Source: Bacteroidota bacterium | Lineage (GTDB): Bacteria > Bacteroidota > Bacteroidia > Bacteroidales > Cfx3-03 | Direction: 5' to 3' | DNA length: 64,000 nt | Assembly: GCA_013390605.1 (NCBI GenBank) | Contig: JACAUB010000001.1 | Span: 190,077 to 254,076, forward strand | Made by a program: the position numbers and the translations under genes | In this document: positions 36,317 through 43,792 of the stretch, piece after piece | How the letters are laid out: the number at the start of each line of letters is the position of its first letter | Numbering within the stretch: the stretch's first letter is position 1 | The notes under the pieces: generated by a model | The model's input: only the letters and a program-made list of their open reading frames with translations | Database searches by the model: none | What the model was told of the DNA's origin: nothing

Positions 36317-36389
36317 TAGCCGTCTTTCCAATTAAAGGGAGTAATTATTTTAATAAATGGATTTCTCTTTACAGTCAGAATGACGGCTA
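36317..36389. repeat. Inverted repeat between MORN copies 1 and 2
   Basis: TAGCCGTC (36317-36324) and GACGGCTA (36382-36389) are perfect complements, with an inner AAAGGGA/TCTCTTT-like pairing. The right arm includes GTCAGAATGACG (36374-36385), the reverse complement of CGTCATTCTGAC found at 49261-49272, so it appears to be a short relative of the dispersed element described at 49.3 and 51.4 kb. Confidence 0.55.
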
Positions 36390-36479
36390 GATTTGAAATG
36401 AAGTATACTCACCATTCGTCTTTTTATTTTAGTTAGAAAAATTATGTTTTATATATCATACTAATTAATGGATACTTCT

Positions 36480-37154
36480 ATGAAAAAAATTGTCTTATTA
36501 TCATTTATCTTGTGTGCTTTTTATTTTACTACGTTAAGTCAAACTATCGAAGGACCTGTTCTTAAAAAAGAATTAGCAGGTAAATATGAAGGGGGGCAGA
36601 AAAAAGGCCTCGCTCATGGTACCGGTACAGCAATAGGTATAGATAGCTATACAGGTGAATTTAAAAAAGGGTTACCCGATGGCGATGGTGTTTATACAGA
36701 TAGTCAGGGTAATGTGTTTAAGGGTTCGTTCCGATTAGGAAAAAAAGAAGGTAAAGGCATATTTACTCCAGTTCAATCAGCTAATGAGCAACCAATGATT
36801 GGTTATTGGGAAGATGATAAATATGTTGGTAAGGAAAAGATTGAACCTTATGTGATTTCTAATAAAACAGGTGCTTGTAATCCACGCATTTATGCAGCAG
36901 GACCGGGGAATAAAATAGAAATAAGTGCAATAAATCCAGTGAACAGTAGCTATTTAGGAATTAATATTTTTATGATTGGGAAAGCTACCGATCGGTATAG
37001 TAGTGGACGCTATTATTATGAAGAGTGCAGTTTCCCTATTGAATTTGATATGAATTATAATAGTAGTAATAAATTAGGTACGGCAATGATTGCAAATACT
37101 GTTCGTATTAAAATTAATAAACCAGGGAATTGGGTTATTACGTTGAGAAATTAA
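36480..37154 (+). CDS. Secreted MORN-repeat protein, copy 2 of 3
   Basis: 224 residues from the ATG at 36480 (an in-frame ATG four codons upstream is less likely because the signal peptide starts MKKIVLLSFIL). Same plan as copy 1: signal peptide, three MORN repeats (YEGGQKKGLAHGTGTAIG, YTGEFKKGLPDGDGVYTD, FKGSFRLGKKEGKGIF) and the shared C-terminal domain (ISNKTGACNPRIYAAGPGNKIEI). It is closer to copy 1 than to copy 3 by eye. Followed by a terminator at 37180. Confidence 0.8.
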   Translation: MKKIVLLSFILCAFYFTTLSQTIEGPVLKKELAGKYEGGQKKGLAHGTGTAIGIDSYTGEFKKGLPDGDGVYTDSQGNVFKGSFRLGKKEGKGIFTPVQSANEQPMIGYWEDDKYVGKEKIEPYVISNKTGACNPRIYAAGPGNKIEISAINPVNSSYLGINIFMIGKATDRYSSGRYYYEECSFPIEFDMNYNSSNKLGTAMIANTVRIKINKPGNWVITLRN

Positions 37155-37179
37155 ACTGATTTCACAGAAATCCTTAAAA

Positions 37180-37220
37180 GGAGGGGGCTTTACATATACT
37201 GTAGAGTTCCCTCCTTTTTT
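37180..37220 (+). terminator. Terminator after MORN copy 2
   Basis: GGAGGG (37180-37185) pairs with CCCTCC (37209-37214), followed by TTTTTT. It is 26 bases after the stop codon. Confidence 0.75.
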
Positions 37221-37250
37221 GTTAAGGGCTGTAATCTATTTTAGTATCTC

Positions 37251-37281
37251 TTGATTTTTGACTTAAAAAAGCGTATATTTA
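37251..37281 (+). promoter_or_regulatory. Candidate promoter of MORN copy 3
   Basis: TTG at 37251-37253, 20 bases, then TATATTTA at 37274-37281, one base off TAnnTTTG. Together with the preceding terminator it suggests copy 3 is transcribed separately. Confidence 0.4.
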
Positions 37282-37363
37282 GTGTATCTAATTCATGTTG
37301 ATGGATATCTTGAATTAGTTTTCCGGGCTTGTTAATCGTTGTTCATATTTAATGGTTTGTGAA

Positions 37364-38044
37364 ATGAAAAAGCTTGTAGTATTATCGGTCCTTTTCTTCG
37401 CTTTCTATTTAATTGGTTTTTGCCAGAAGCTGGAAGGTCCTGTACAGAAAAAGGAATTAGTTGGTAAATATAAGGGTTCACAGGTAAATGGACTGGCTCA
37501 GGGTAAAGGCACAGCCATTGGAAGTGATACATATTCAGGGAAATTTAAAAAGGGATTGCCCGATGGGAAAGGTATCTATACAGATAGCGTTGGAAATGTT
37601 TTTAAAGGCACCTTTCGGAAAGGAATGAAAAATGGAAAAGGGGTCTTTATTCCTGTACAATTTTCAAAAGAACAAGGAATAACCGGGTATTGGCGTAATG
37701 ATCGATATACCGGAAAAGAGCAGCTTATACCTTTTGAGATTTCAAATAAGACAGGTAGCGTTACACCCAGAATCTATACCACTGGTCCAGGTGATAGAAT
37801 AGAATTAAGTATTATTGACCCGGTTGATAATAGTTATATAACATCAGGGTCTGTTTTCATCACAAAAGGTCAGGCTACTTTTAAATTGTATTATGGATGC
37901 TATTTCTATGAAGATGCTATTTTTCCTATAGAATTTGACATCCATTATAACTGTAGAAATAAAATCGGCACCTCAACAATAGATAATACAATACGGATTA
38001 AAATGAATAAACCCGGAAATTGGATCGTTAATCTGAAGAATTAG
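37364..38044 (+). CDS. Secreted MORN-repeat protein, copy 3 of 3
   Basis: 226 residues from the ATG at 37364. Signal peptide MKKLVVLSVLFFAFYLIGFC, MORN repeats (YKGSQVNGLAQGKGTAIG, YSGKFKKGLPDGKGIYTD, FKGTFRKGMKNGKGVF), then the shared C-terminal domain ending PGNWIVNLKN. The C-terminal cysteine found near position 190 in copies 1 and 2 is also here (YYGCYFYEDAIFPIEF region). More diverged from the other two. An upstream ATG at 37352 adds four residues. Confidence 0.8.
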   Translation: MKKLVVLSVLFFAFYLIGFCQKLEGPVQKKELVGKYKGSQVNGLAQGKGTAIGSDTYSGKFKKGLPDGKGIYTDSVGNVFKGTFRKGMKNGKGVFIPVQFSKEQGITGYWRNDRYTGKEQLIPFEISNKTGSVTPRIYTTGPGDRIELSIIDPVDNSYITSGSVFITKGQATFKLYYGCYFYEDAIFPIEFDIHYNCRNKIGTSTIDNTIRIKMNKPGNWIVNLKN

Positions 38045-38167
38045 CCATATCTCATCGTAATATAGATCATAGAGCGAAATTGGCTCATGAAAAGAAGTCT
38101 CCTATGGTCTATATGACTCGCTTGAGATTACAAATCTGTAGTAGCTAAGACCTTTTATTAACTAAAT

Positions 38168-38203
38168 AAAGAGGCTGTTTCAAAAGTCTGAAATAGCCTC
38201 TTT
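38168..38203. terminator. Bidirectional terminator between MORN copy 3 and the M23 peptidase gene
   Basis: AAAGAGGCT-GTTTCA pairs with TGAAAT-AGCCTCTTT, flanked by A- and T-rich tracts. It separates convergent transcripts. Confidence 0.75.
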
Positions 38204-38287
38204 ATATTAGAGCATTTGATAAAGCCTTAATATTAAAATCTCAGAAGGATAAAAATTCTTTTGAGACTGTCTTTTCTGTTCAATGTT

Positions 38288-39529
38288 TTATTTCACTTTT
38301 AAAGCATCCAGTTTTGTTTTCTTAACTGCAATCTGTTTTAGGTAGACTGCCAGATTTTGCTTACTAACAGGGATACCTGGTGGCGAGATTAATTTTAATG
38401 GGTCGATAGCTATACCACCTCTGTAAACACGGAAGTCGAGATGAGGACCAGTTGCTAACCCTGACATACCTACATACCCGATGACCTGTCCCTGGCTTAC
38501 ATGCGCTCCTTTATGGATACCAGCTGCAAATCCTGCAAGGTGCATGTAGGTTGTTTCGAATGAGGCCGTGTGTTTTAATCGGATCGTCTTTCCTCCTCCT
38601 CCGGTAAATCCTGCCTGTGTTACCATTGCTGTTCCAATTGCATGAACCGGCGTACCTCTGGGGGCTGCATAATCTACCCCATGATGAGGTCGGCGAATAC
38701 GCAATACCGGATGAAAACGGCTTTCAGAAAATCTGGAAGATATCCGTGTAAACTTAAGTGGGGCCTTTAGAAAACCTTTTTTTAAACTATTACCCTTTTC
38801 ATCAAAATACCCTATTGTGCCATTGTCGTTATACTTAAATGCATAATATGGTTGTCCATTATGGTAAAACCATGCCTGATGAATGCTTCCAAGGCCGATA
38901 GACTTATTGTCGACGTAGAGTTGATCATATTCTACTTTGAATTGATCGCCCTCCTGTATGGCATAGAAATCGATGGACCATTGAAAGATCTCTGATAAGG
39001 AGATGGCAAGATTGGGGTCGATCTTTAATGAACTGAAGGTATTCCATAAGGAACCGGAAATCTTTCCGGAGGCCTCAACTGTTTTGATCTGAACATCTTT
39101 TTGTTCCTCACGAACCTTTATAGAGTCCTTCAGTGTAAATACCACATAGGCTGTATCGGAAGGTTCATATATAAAATAGAGTGCCTTTTGTAGTTTGTCG
39201 TTGGTACAAAGCACAGTGTATCGATTTCCGGCACGAATCTTCCGTACATCGAAAACAGTGTCGCTTGCTTTTCTTAACTTGTCAATATCACTTCCTTCAA
39301 TGTGATAACGTCCCAGAATAGATGAAAGATTTTCACCTGCCTGAACCTCTCCTTTATAAACATGGAATGAATCGACAACAATGCCAAATTCAACTCTGGG
39401 TTCAGGAAAATAGTTATCATCACTTAATTTTTTTACTGGTCGTAAAAAGCTAAATGCTATGTAGATGATAAGTGCAGTTAAAGCAAGTAAGAATATAATT
39501 TCAAGAAACCGTTTAAATCGATGTGACAT
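38288..39529 (-). CDS. M23-family (LytM-type) peptidoglycan endopeptidase, membrane-anchored
   Basis: 413 residues: cytoplasmic tip, one transmembrane helix (about 9-29), a region with LysM/Csd3-like modules (GEVQAGENLSSILGRYHIEG, near 60-80) and a C-terminal M23 zinc peptidase domain (about 270-385). The zinc ligands are visible: FHPVLRIRRPHHGVDYAAP gives the H-x(n)-D pair (HHGVD) and HLDFRV the second HxxF-type motif. It cuts peptidoglycan cross-links during cell growth or division. It lies 29 bases downstream of the S46 peptidase gene in the same direction. Confidence 0.9.
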   Translation of the reverse strand: MSHRFKRFLEIIFLLALTALIIYIAFSFLRPVKKLSDDNYFPEPRVEFGIVVDSFHVYKGEVQAGENLSSILGRYHIEGSDIDKLRKASDTVFDVRKIRAGNRYTVLCTNDKLQKALYFIYEPSDTAYVVFTLKDSIKVREEQKDVQIKTVEASGKISGSLWNTFSSLKIDPNLAISLSEIFQWSIDFYAIQEGDQFKVEYDQLYVDNKSIGLGSIHQAWFYHNGQPYYAFKYNDNGTIGYFDEKGNSLKKGFLKAPLKFTRISSRFSESRFHPVLRIRRPHHGVDYAAPRGTPVHAIGTAMVTQAGFTGGGGKTIRLKHTASFETTYMHLAGFAAGIHKGAHVSQGQVIGYVGMSGLATGPHLDFRVYRGGIAIDPLKLISPPGIPVSKQNLAVYLKQIAVKKTKLDALKVK

Positions 39530-39558
39530 AATAATATTTTAAAAGATGATTTAACATG

Positions 39559-41718
39559 TTATTGTACCATCTTCATTTCATTGATTAATCGTTTTGCACC
39601 TGCAAATTTATCAATGATGAAGAGACAGTATCTGATGTCGAGAGTGATATTTCTGCACTGATCAGGATCATACATTAAATCACTCATCGTACCTTCCCAG
39701 TTGCGATCAAAATTTAGTCCAAGCAAATTTCCATCAGCATCTAAAACAGGGCTGCCCGAATTCCCTCCGGTAGTATGGTTTGAAGCGATAAAACCTACAT
39801 GTAGACTGCCATCTTTATCGGCGTACGGACCAAAGTCTTTGGTTTTATAAAGGTGCTTTAACTTTTTCTCAACCACATAGTCGTAAACATCAGGATTTTC
39901 TTTTTCCATAATACCATCTAATGTAGTGAAGTATTGATAACGAATGCCATCAGCAGGTTTATAATCGTCAACTTTACCATAGGCAACGCGCAACGTTGAG
40001 TTTGCATCAGGATAGAAACGTTTATCGGGCTGCATCTCTATTTGCGCTTTCATATAGATTCTTTGTAAACTATCTAATTGTATCTGAAGAATTTTTAATC
40101 TTTCTGATCCTTTTGTTTCAAGTGAAGCCCTCGATTCAAAGGCAATGTTAAAGAGCGGGTCTTTGATGATTTTGCGATAGTCTTTTTGTTTGAAGTCGTT
40201 TAAAAGAGCTGTAACCTTTTCCTGACTGGTAAAGAATGACTGTTCAAAGAGCTTATCAGCCATGCTCTGATAGTCATCTTTATACTTTTTAGCAAGTTCG
40301 GCAAGTACGGGTGGCAGATATTTTGAATCCATATCTTTTACCACTGTTTTAATCAGATTGGCAAAGATTTTTTTGTCAATAGGTTGATAATAATCTTTAA
40401 AGAATGATTGAGAACCTCGTTTATAACTTTCAATGAGTTTGGAGATCTCTTCAGGTTTAGCCTCTTTATTTTGACAAAGTGTTACCAGTTTTGCATATCC
40501 ATCAGCATAACTGACGGCTTCACTTCCCACGATTCCTTCTGTGAAGTAGGCCGAAGCCAGACTTAGTGGTGTCATCTCAGCATAAATATCTGCAAATACA
40601 GGCAATAGCTTCCCATATTGTTCTTTGTTTTGTGGAGTGGCGTTAACCCAATCGGTAAATTGTTTTTCGTATTCCTGCTTCTTCGTTACTCCATTGAGTC
40701 GTTTAATTCCTTTGCTCTCACCAATCATCTTTTTCCAGCCATTCGCAATACCAGCATTTTTTGCTGCATATTGAATTCTAACCAACGGATCTTGTTTCTG
40801 GAATTCATTCATAATGTTCAAACGTGTATCTCTAAGCTTGATGGATACAGGGTTGCGGATTTCGGCTTGCAGTTGAACTGCTTGAGAGGGAATATACTCT
40901 TGTGTCCTGCCTGGATAGCCAAACACAAATGTAAAGTCACCTTTGTTTACTCCTTTCAGAGAGATCGGAAGCGAATATTTGGGCTTGTAAGGAATATTTG
41001 TTTTAGCATAATCTGCAGGGTTACCATTTTTATCGGCATAGATTCTGAAGATAGAGAAATCTCCTGTATGACGGGGCCACATCCAATTATCAGTGTCGCC
41101 ACCAAATTTGCCAATATTGCTGGGAGGTGCACCGACTAAACGGATATCTCTAAAAGTTTCGCTGATCATTAAAATATATTGATTGCCATAGTAAAATGGG
41201 CGTACCCGTGCTTCATAATGGGTTCCTTTAATTGCTGCTTGTGCAATTCGATCACTGTTCTGAAGAATTATTTTATTCCGTTCTGCCTCGGTCATCTCTT
41301 TCTTAACCCCTGCAATAATTTGTTTGGTGACATCTTCCATCCTAACCAGAAAGGTGACAGTTAATCCGGGATTCGGTAATTCTTCCTCCATCGAATTCGA
41401 CCAGAAACCATTGGTCAAATAGTCATGAGCCAAAGAGCTATGTCTTTGGATGGATCCATAGCCACAATGGTGGTTAGTGAGCAGGAGGCCTTGATCCGAT
41501 ACTACTTCACCGGTACATCCACCGCCAAATTGAACGATTGCGTCTTTGATAGAAGTTTTGTTGATGTCGTAGATATCGGAAGCAGAAATGCGCATTCCCA
41601 TCTCCTTCATCTCAGGTTCATTGAGCTGTTGTAATAGATACGGTAGCCAGATGCCTTCTTTGGCGAATAAACTAAATGGTAGAAGGATGAGCGATATAAG
41701 TAACGTTTTTATTTTCAT
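39559..41718 (-). CDS. S46-family dipeptidyl-peptidase, probably DPP11 (Asp/Glu-specific)
   Basis: Periplasmic exopeptidase that releases dipeptides from peptides during amino-acid use. 719 residues with a signal peptide (about 1-19). The trypsin-like catalytic residues can be placed: H84 in LTNHHCGYG, the serine S654 in GGNSGSPVLD, with the Asp near 226 (FGGDTDNW region). The S1-pocket residue, located just after the catalytic serine in NFDRNWEGTM, is Arg at position 672; in characterised family members Arg at this position (673 in Porphyromonas DPP11) selects Asp/Glu while Gly marks DPP7. Specificity is therefore inferred as acidic P1. Confidence 0.92.
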   Translation of the reverse strand: MKIKTLLISLILLPFSLFAKEGIWLPYLLQQLNEPEMKEMGMRISASDIYDINKTSIKDAIVQFGGGCTGEVVSDQGLLLTNHHCGYGSIQRHSSLAHDYLTNGFWSNSMEEELPNPGLTVTFLVRMEDVTKQIIAGVKKEMTEAERNKIILQNSDRIAQAAIKGTHYEARVRPFYYGNQYILMISETFRDIRLVGAPPSNIGKFGGDTDNWMWPRHTGDFSIFRIYADKNGNPADYAKTNIPYKPKYSLPISLKGVNKGDFTFVFGYPGRTQEYIPSQAVQLQAEIRNPVSIKLRDTRLNIMNEFQKQDPLVRIQYAAKNAGIANGWKKMIGESKGIKRLNGVTKKQEYEKQFTDWVNATPQNKEQYGKLLPVFADIYAEMTPLSLASAYFTEGIVGSEAVSYADGYAKLVTLCQNKEAKPEEISKLIESYKRGSQSFFKDYYQPIDKKIFANLIKTVVKDMDSKYLPPVLAELAKKYKDDYQSMADKLFEQSFFTSQEKVTALLNDFKQKDYRKIIKDPLFNIAFESRASLETKGSERLKILQIQLDSLQRIYMKAQIEMQPDKRFYPDANSTLRVAYGKVDDYKPADGIRYQYFTTLDGIMEKENPDVYDYVVEKKLKHLYKTKDFGPYADKDGSLHVGFIASNHTTGGNSGSPVLDADGNLLGLNFDRNWEGTMSDLMYDPDQCRNITLDIRYCLFIIDKFAGAKRLINEMKMVQ

Positions 41719-41730
41719 GTCCGGCTTGAT

Positions 41731-42114
41731 TTATTTTGCTTTTACAGCGATAGTCTCAATTTCAATCAATGCCCCAAGTGGAAGTTTTACAACACCATAG
41801 GCTGCACGGGCAGGAGCATCAACACTATAATATTTTCCATACACTTCGTTCATGGCTGCGAAATTGTTCATGTCGGATAACAAGCAAGTCGATTTCACTA
41901 CATCCTGAAAAGAATAACCGGCAGCATCAAGAATAGCTGCAATATTTTTCATTACCTGTTCTGTTTGCTCTTTGATGTCTCCTTCAATGATTTTGGAAGT
42001 AGCGGGATCAATAGGAATCTGTCCGGAGATGAATAGCATTCCGTTAACTTCAACGGCTTGACTATAAGGTCCGATAGCCTTTGGTGCAAGTGCTGTAGCA
42101 ATAATATTTTTCAT
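41731..42114 (-). CDS. ridA: RidA family enamine/imine deaminase
   Basis: Hydrolyses reactive 2-aminoacrylate and related imines made by PLP enzymes. From the ATG at 42114 the 127-residue protein starts [20 protein letters not shown] and keeps the family signatures [20 protein letters not shown] and the catalytic arginine region [21 protein letters not shown] (key: [18 protein letters not shown]). A 13-residue upstream extension lacks similarity and is rejected. It lies between pabC and the S46 peptidase, in the same direction; a PLP lyase next door makes a protective role plausible. Confidence 0.94.
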   Translation of the reverse strand: MKNIIATALAPKAIGPYSQAVEVNGMLFISGQIPIDPATSKIIEGDIKEQTEQVMKNIAAILDAAGYSFQDVVKSTCLLSDMNNFAAMNEVYGKYYSVDAPARAAYGVVKLPLGALIEIETIAVKAK

Positions 42115-42177
42115 GGATAAAGAATAAAATGAAATTAGGTTGATCAGTTTCAAAAATACCTGATTTTCCTGAATAAA

Positions 42178-42777
42178 TTACGAGAATATTGATGAAGTTG
42201 ATATTTCTGTTGCTTCTTCAAATGAAATCATTGCATTGAATAGTTTGATGCTTTGAAAAGAAGCCAGATCGTTTAACCGAATATCAGAAGGGTGAATTTT
42301 TTTTAGTTGAATTAATGATGCTCTTCGAACACCTTTGAGTAGTGGTTGTAGTGGAGTGATCCATTCATCTCCATTCCACAAGGCAATATTGCAATAGCTG
42401 GTATCCGTTAAAAGCTTATTTTTGATGATTAAAATATCGTCAGCATTTTCTCTCATTGAGAATAGCTTGTTTATTTCAGTTCGCTGAGCAAATTTATGGT
42501 GATAGCTTAGTTCGTCTGCTTCAATGATTTTTAATGATTGAATCGATCTTTTCTGATAGGGTTCAAACTCAGTCTTTTCTATTTGGAGTCCATAAGTTAC
42601 CCTACATTTCCAGATGCCTTTCTGGGGTAACGACAATGATGCGAGATGTCTTGAGAGATTGGCTGACTCCTTTAAACCAAATAATTCAGTGCTTGCTTTA
42701 TCCATTCTCTCCTGATGAAGCGATAGAAGCAAGGGCTCTCCATTTTCAATGCGGATGGTTTCAATTAATTGGTACAT
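42178..42777 (-). CDS. pabC: Aminotransferase class IV, 4-amino-4-deoxychorismate lyase-like
   Basis: Predicted PLP enzyme that releases pyruvate from aminodeoxychorismate to give p-aminobenzoate for folate. 199 residues, shorter than E. coli PabC (about 270), but typical for Bacteroidota. Family features: YQLIETIRIENGEPLLLSLHQERM at the start (key: ETIRI, HQERM), TDTSYCNIALWNGDEWITP and LLKGVRRASLI. Start at the ATG at 42777 (MYQLIET); another ATG lies four codons upstream at 42789. It overlaps the end of pabB, so the two are translationally coupled. Confidence 0.87.
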   Translation of the reverse strand: MYQLIETIRIENGEPLLLSLHQERMDKASTELFGLKESANLSRHLASLSLPQKGIWKCRVTYGLQIEKTEFEPYQKRSIQSLKIIEADELSYHHKFAQRTEINKLFSMRENADDILIIKNKLLTDTSYCNIALWNGDEWITPLQPLLKGVRRASLIQLKKIHPSDIRLNDLASFQSIKLFNAMISFEEATEISTSSIFS

Positions 42778-43750
42778 ATACTTTTTCAATCATTTCCTGA
42801 TATTCATGTTCACAAATACTATTTACCGTAATGCCTCCACCCGAATGATAGAATAATGATCCTCCTCTTTCTTCAACAAATCTGATCATAACAGCTGAGT
42901 CAAGATTCTTACCATCAAATATTCCGAATACACCGGTATAATATCCTCTGGGTTCACTCTCGGCTTCTTGAATAATATCGATTGTCTTTTTTTTAGGTGC
43001 ACCTGTAATTGATCCGGCAGGAAGCAGCTTGCTGAAGATTGTGCCAATTTCGTTCTGCCAATCGGGCTCAAGATCGCCTGCAATTTCCGAACTTACTTGC
43101 AATAACGTTTTCTGATTTGTGTTTATGGTGTCAAAATACCTGAATCTTTCAACCCTTACCTTTTTTGCCACCAGGCTCAGGTCGTTTCTGATTAAATCGA
43201 CGATGGTATAATGTTCAGCCATCTCCTTTTCATCATGTAAAATGATCTGTTCAGCATTCTCAAGCGTAGCATCGATCGTTCCTTTCATCGGAAATGAACG
43301 GATGACATTATCATGAATAATTACAAATTTCTCAGGCGAGTAGACCGCAAACTTTTCATTGATCCAAAGTTTGTAGGGAGCCTTACTGTTCATGAAAAAA
43401 TCTTTTAAATTCAGATTCGAGTGGATGGGCGTTGTAAAAGTGAGATTCGTTAAAAAGGAGTTGCCCAGCCTTAGATTTTTCATGACAATGTCGAAGCCAC
43501 GTTGATAGATATCTCTTGAAACAGGGTGTTTTGAGAATTGGAAAGGAGGGGTGATTGATTGAGCAGAAGGTTCGAAATTACGGGTTCCGTTTATTTCAAA
43601 ACAAAGCACAGTATTATCGATCTGTTGCAATGGGATAATGACCGAGTTTTCCATTTTATAATCGATAACAAACAAAAAAGGGGTCGATGTCGTCCCTAGT
43701 TTGTTCATTAGCTCAATACCTTTAGCGCGGAATGGAATTTCGCTGATCAT
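42761..43750 (-). CDS. pabB: Aminodeoxychorismate synthase component I
   Basis: Chorismate-binding enzyme that adds ammonia to chorismate in the PABA branch of folate synthesis. The 329-residue protein holds a compact chorismate_bind domain with LRLGNSFLTNLTFTTPI, HYTIVDLIRNDLS, LLPAGSITGAPKKKTIDII and the final HSGGGITVNSICEHEYQE (each cut to its core). It lacks the long N-terminal region of TrpE/PabB from enterobacteria. It overlaps pabC by at least 17 bases and follows lptD by 42. Confidence 0.9.
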   Translation of the reverse strand: MISEIPFRAKGIELMNKLGTTSTPFLFVIDYKMENSVIIPLQQIDNTVLCFEINGTRNFEPSAQSITPPFQFSKHPVSRDIYQRGFDIVMKNLRLGNSFLTNLTFTTPIHSNLNLKDFFMNSKAPYKLWINEKFAVYSPEKFVIIHDNVIRSFPMKGTIDATLENAEQIILHDEKEMAEHYTIVDLIRNDLSLVAKKVRVERFRYFDTINTNQKTLLQVSSEIAGDLEPDWQNEIGTIFSKLLPAGSITGAPKKKTIDIIQEAESEPRGYYTGVFGIFDGKNLDSAVMIRFVEERGGSLFYHSGGGITVNSICEHEYQEMIEKVYVPIN

Positions 43751-43792
43751 AGGTGGTTATAAAATGTGGAAACAAGCCCTTTTTGAGTTAGA

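Noticed and set aside
36303-36467. Phage or transposon end between MORN copies 1 and 2
   Set aside because: The inverted arms are only 8 bp and there is no target duplication or transposase; it fits better as a short relative of the dispersed palindrome.
40618-41139. A 173-codon open frame antisense to the S46 peptidase gene
   Set aside because: It lies entirely within a well-supported gene on the other strand and its translation shows no domain, signal or family pattern. It is a shadow frame.
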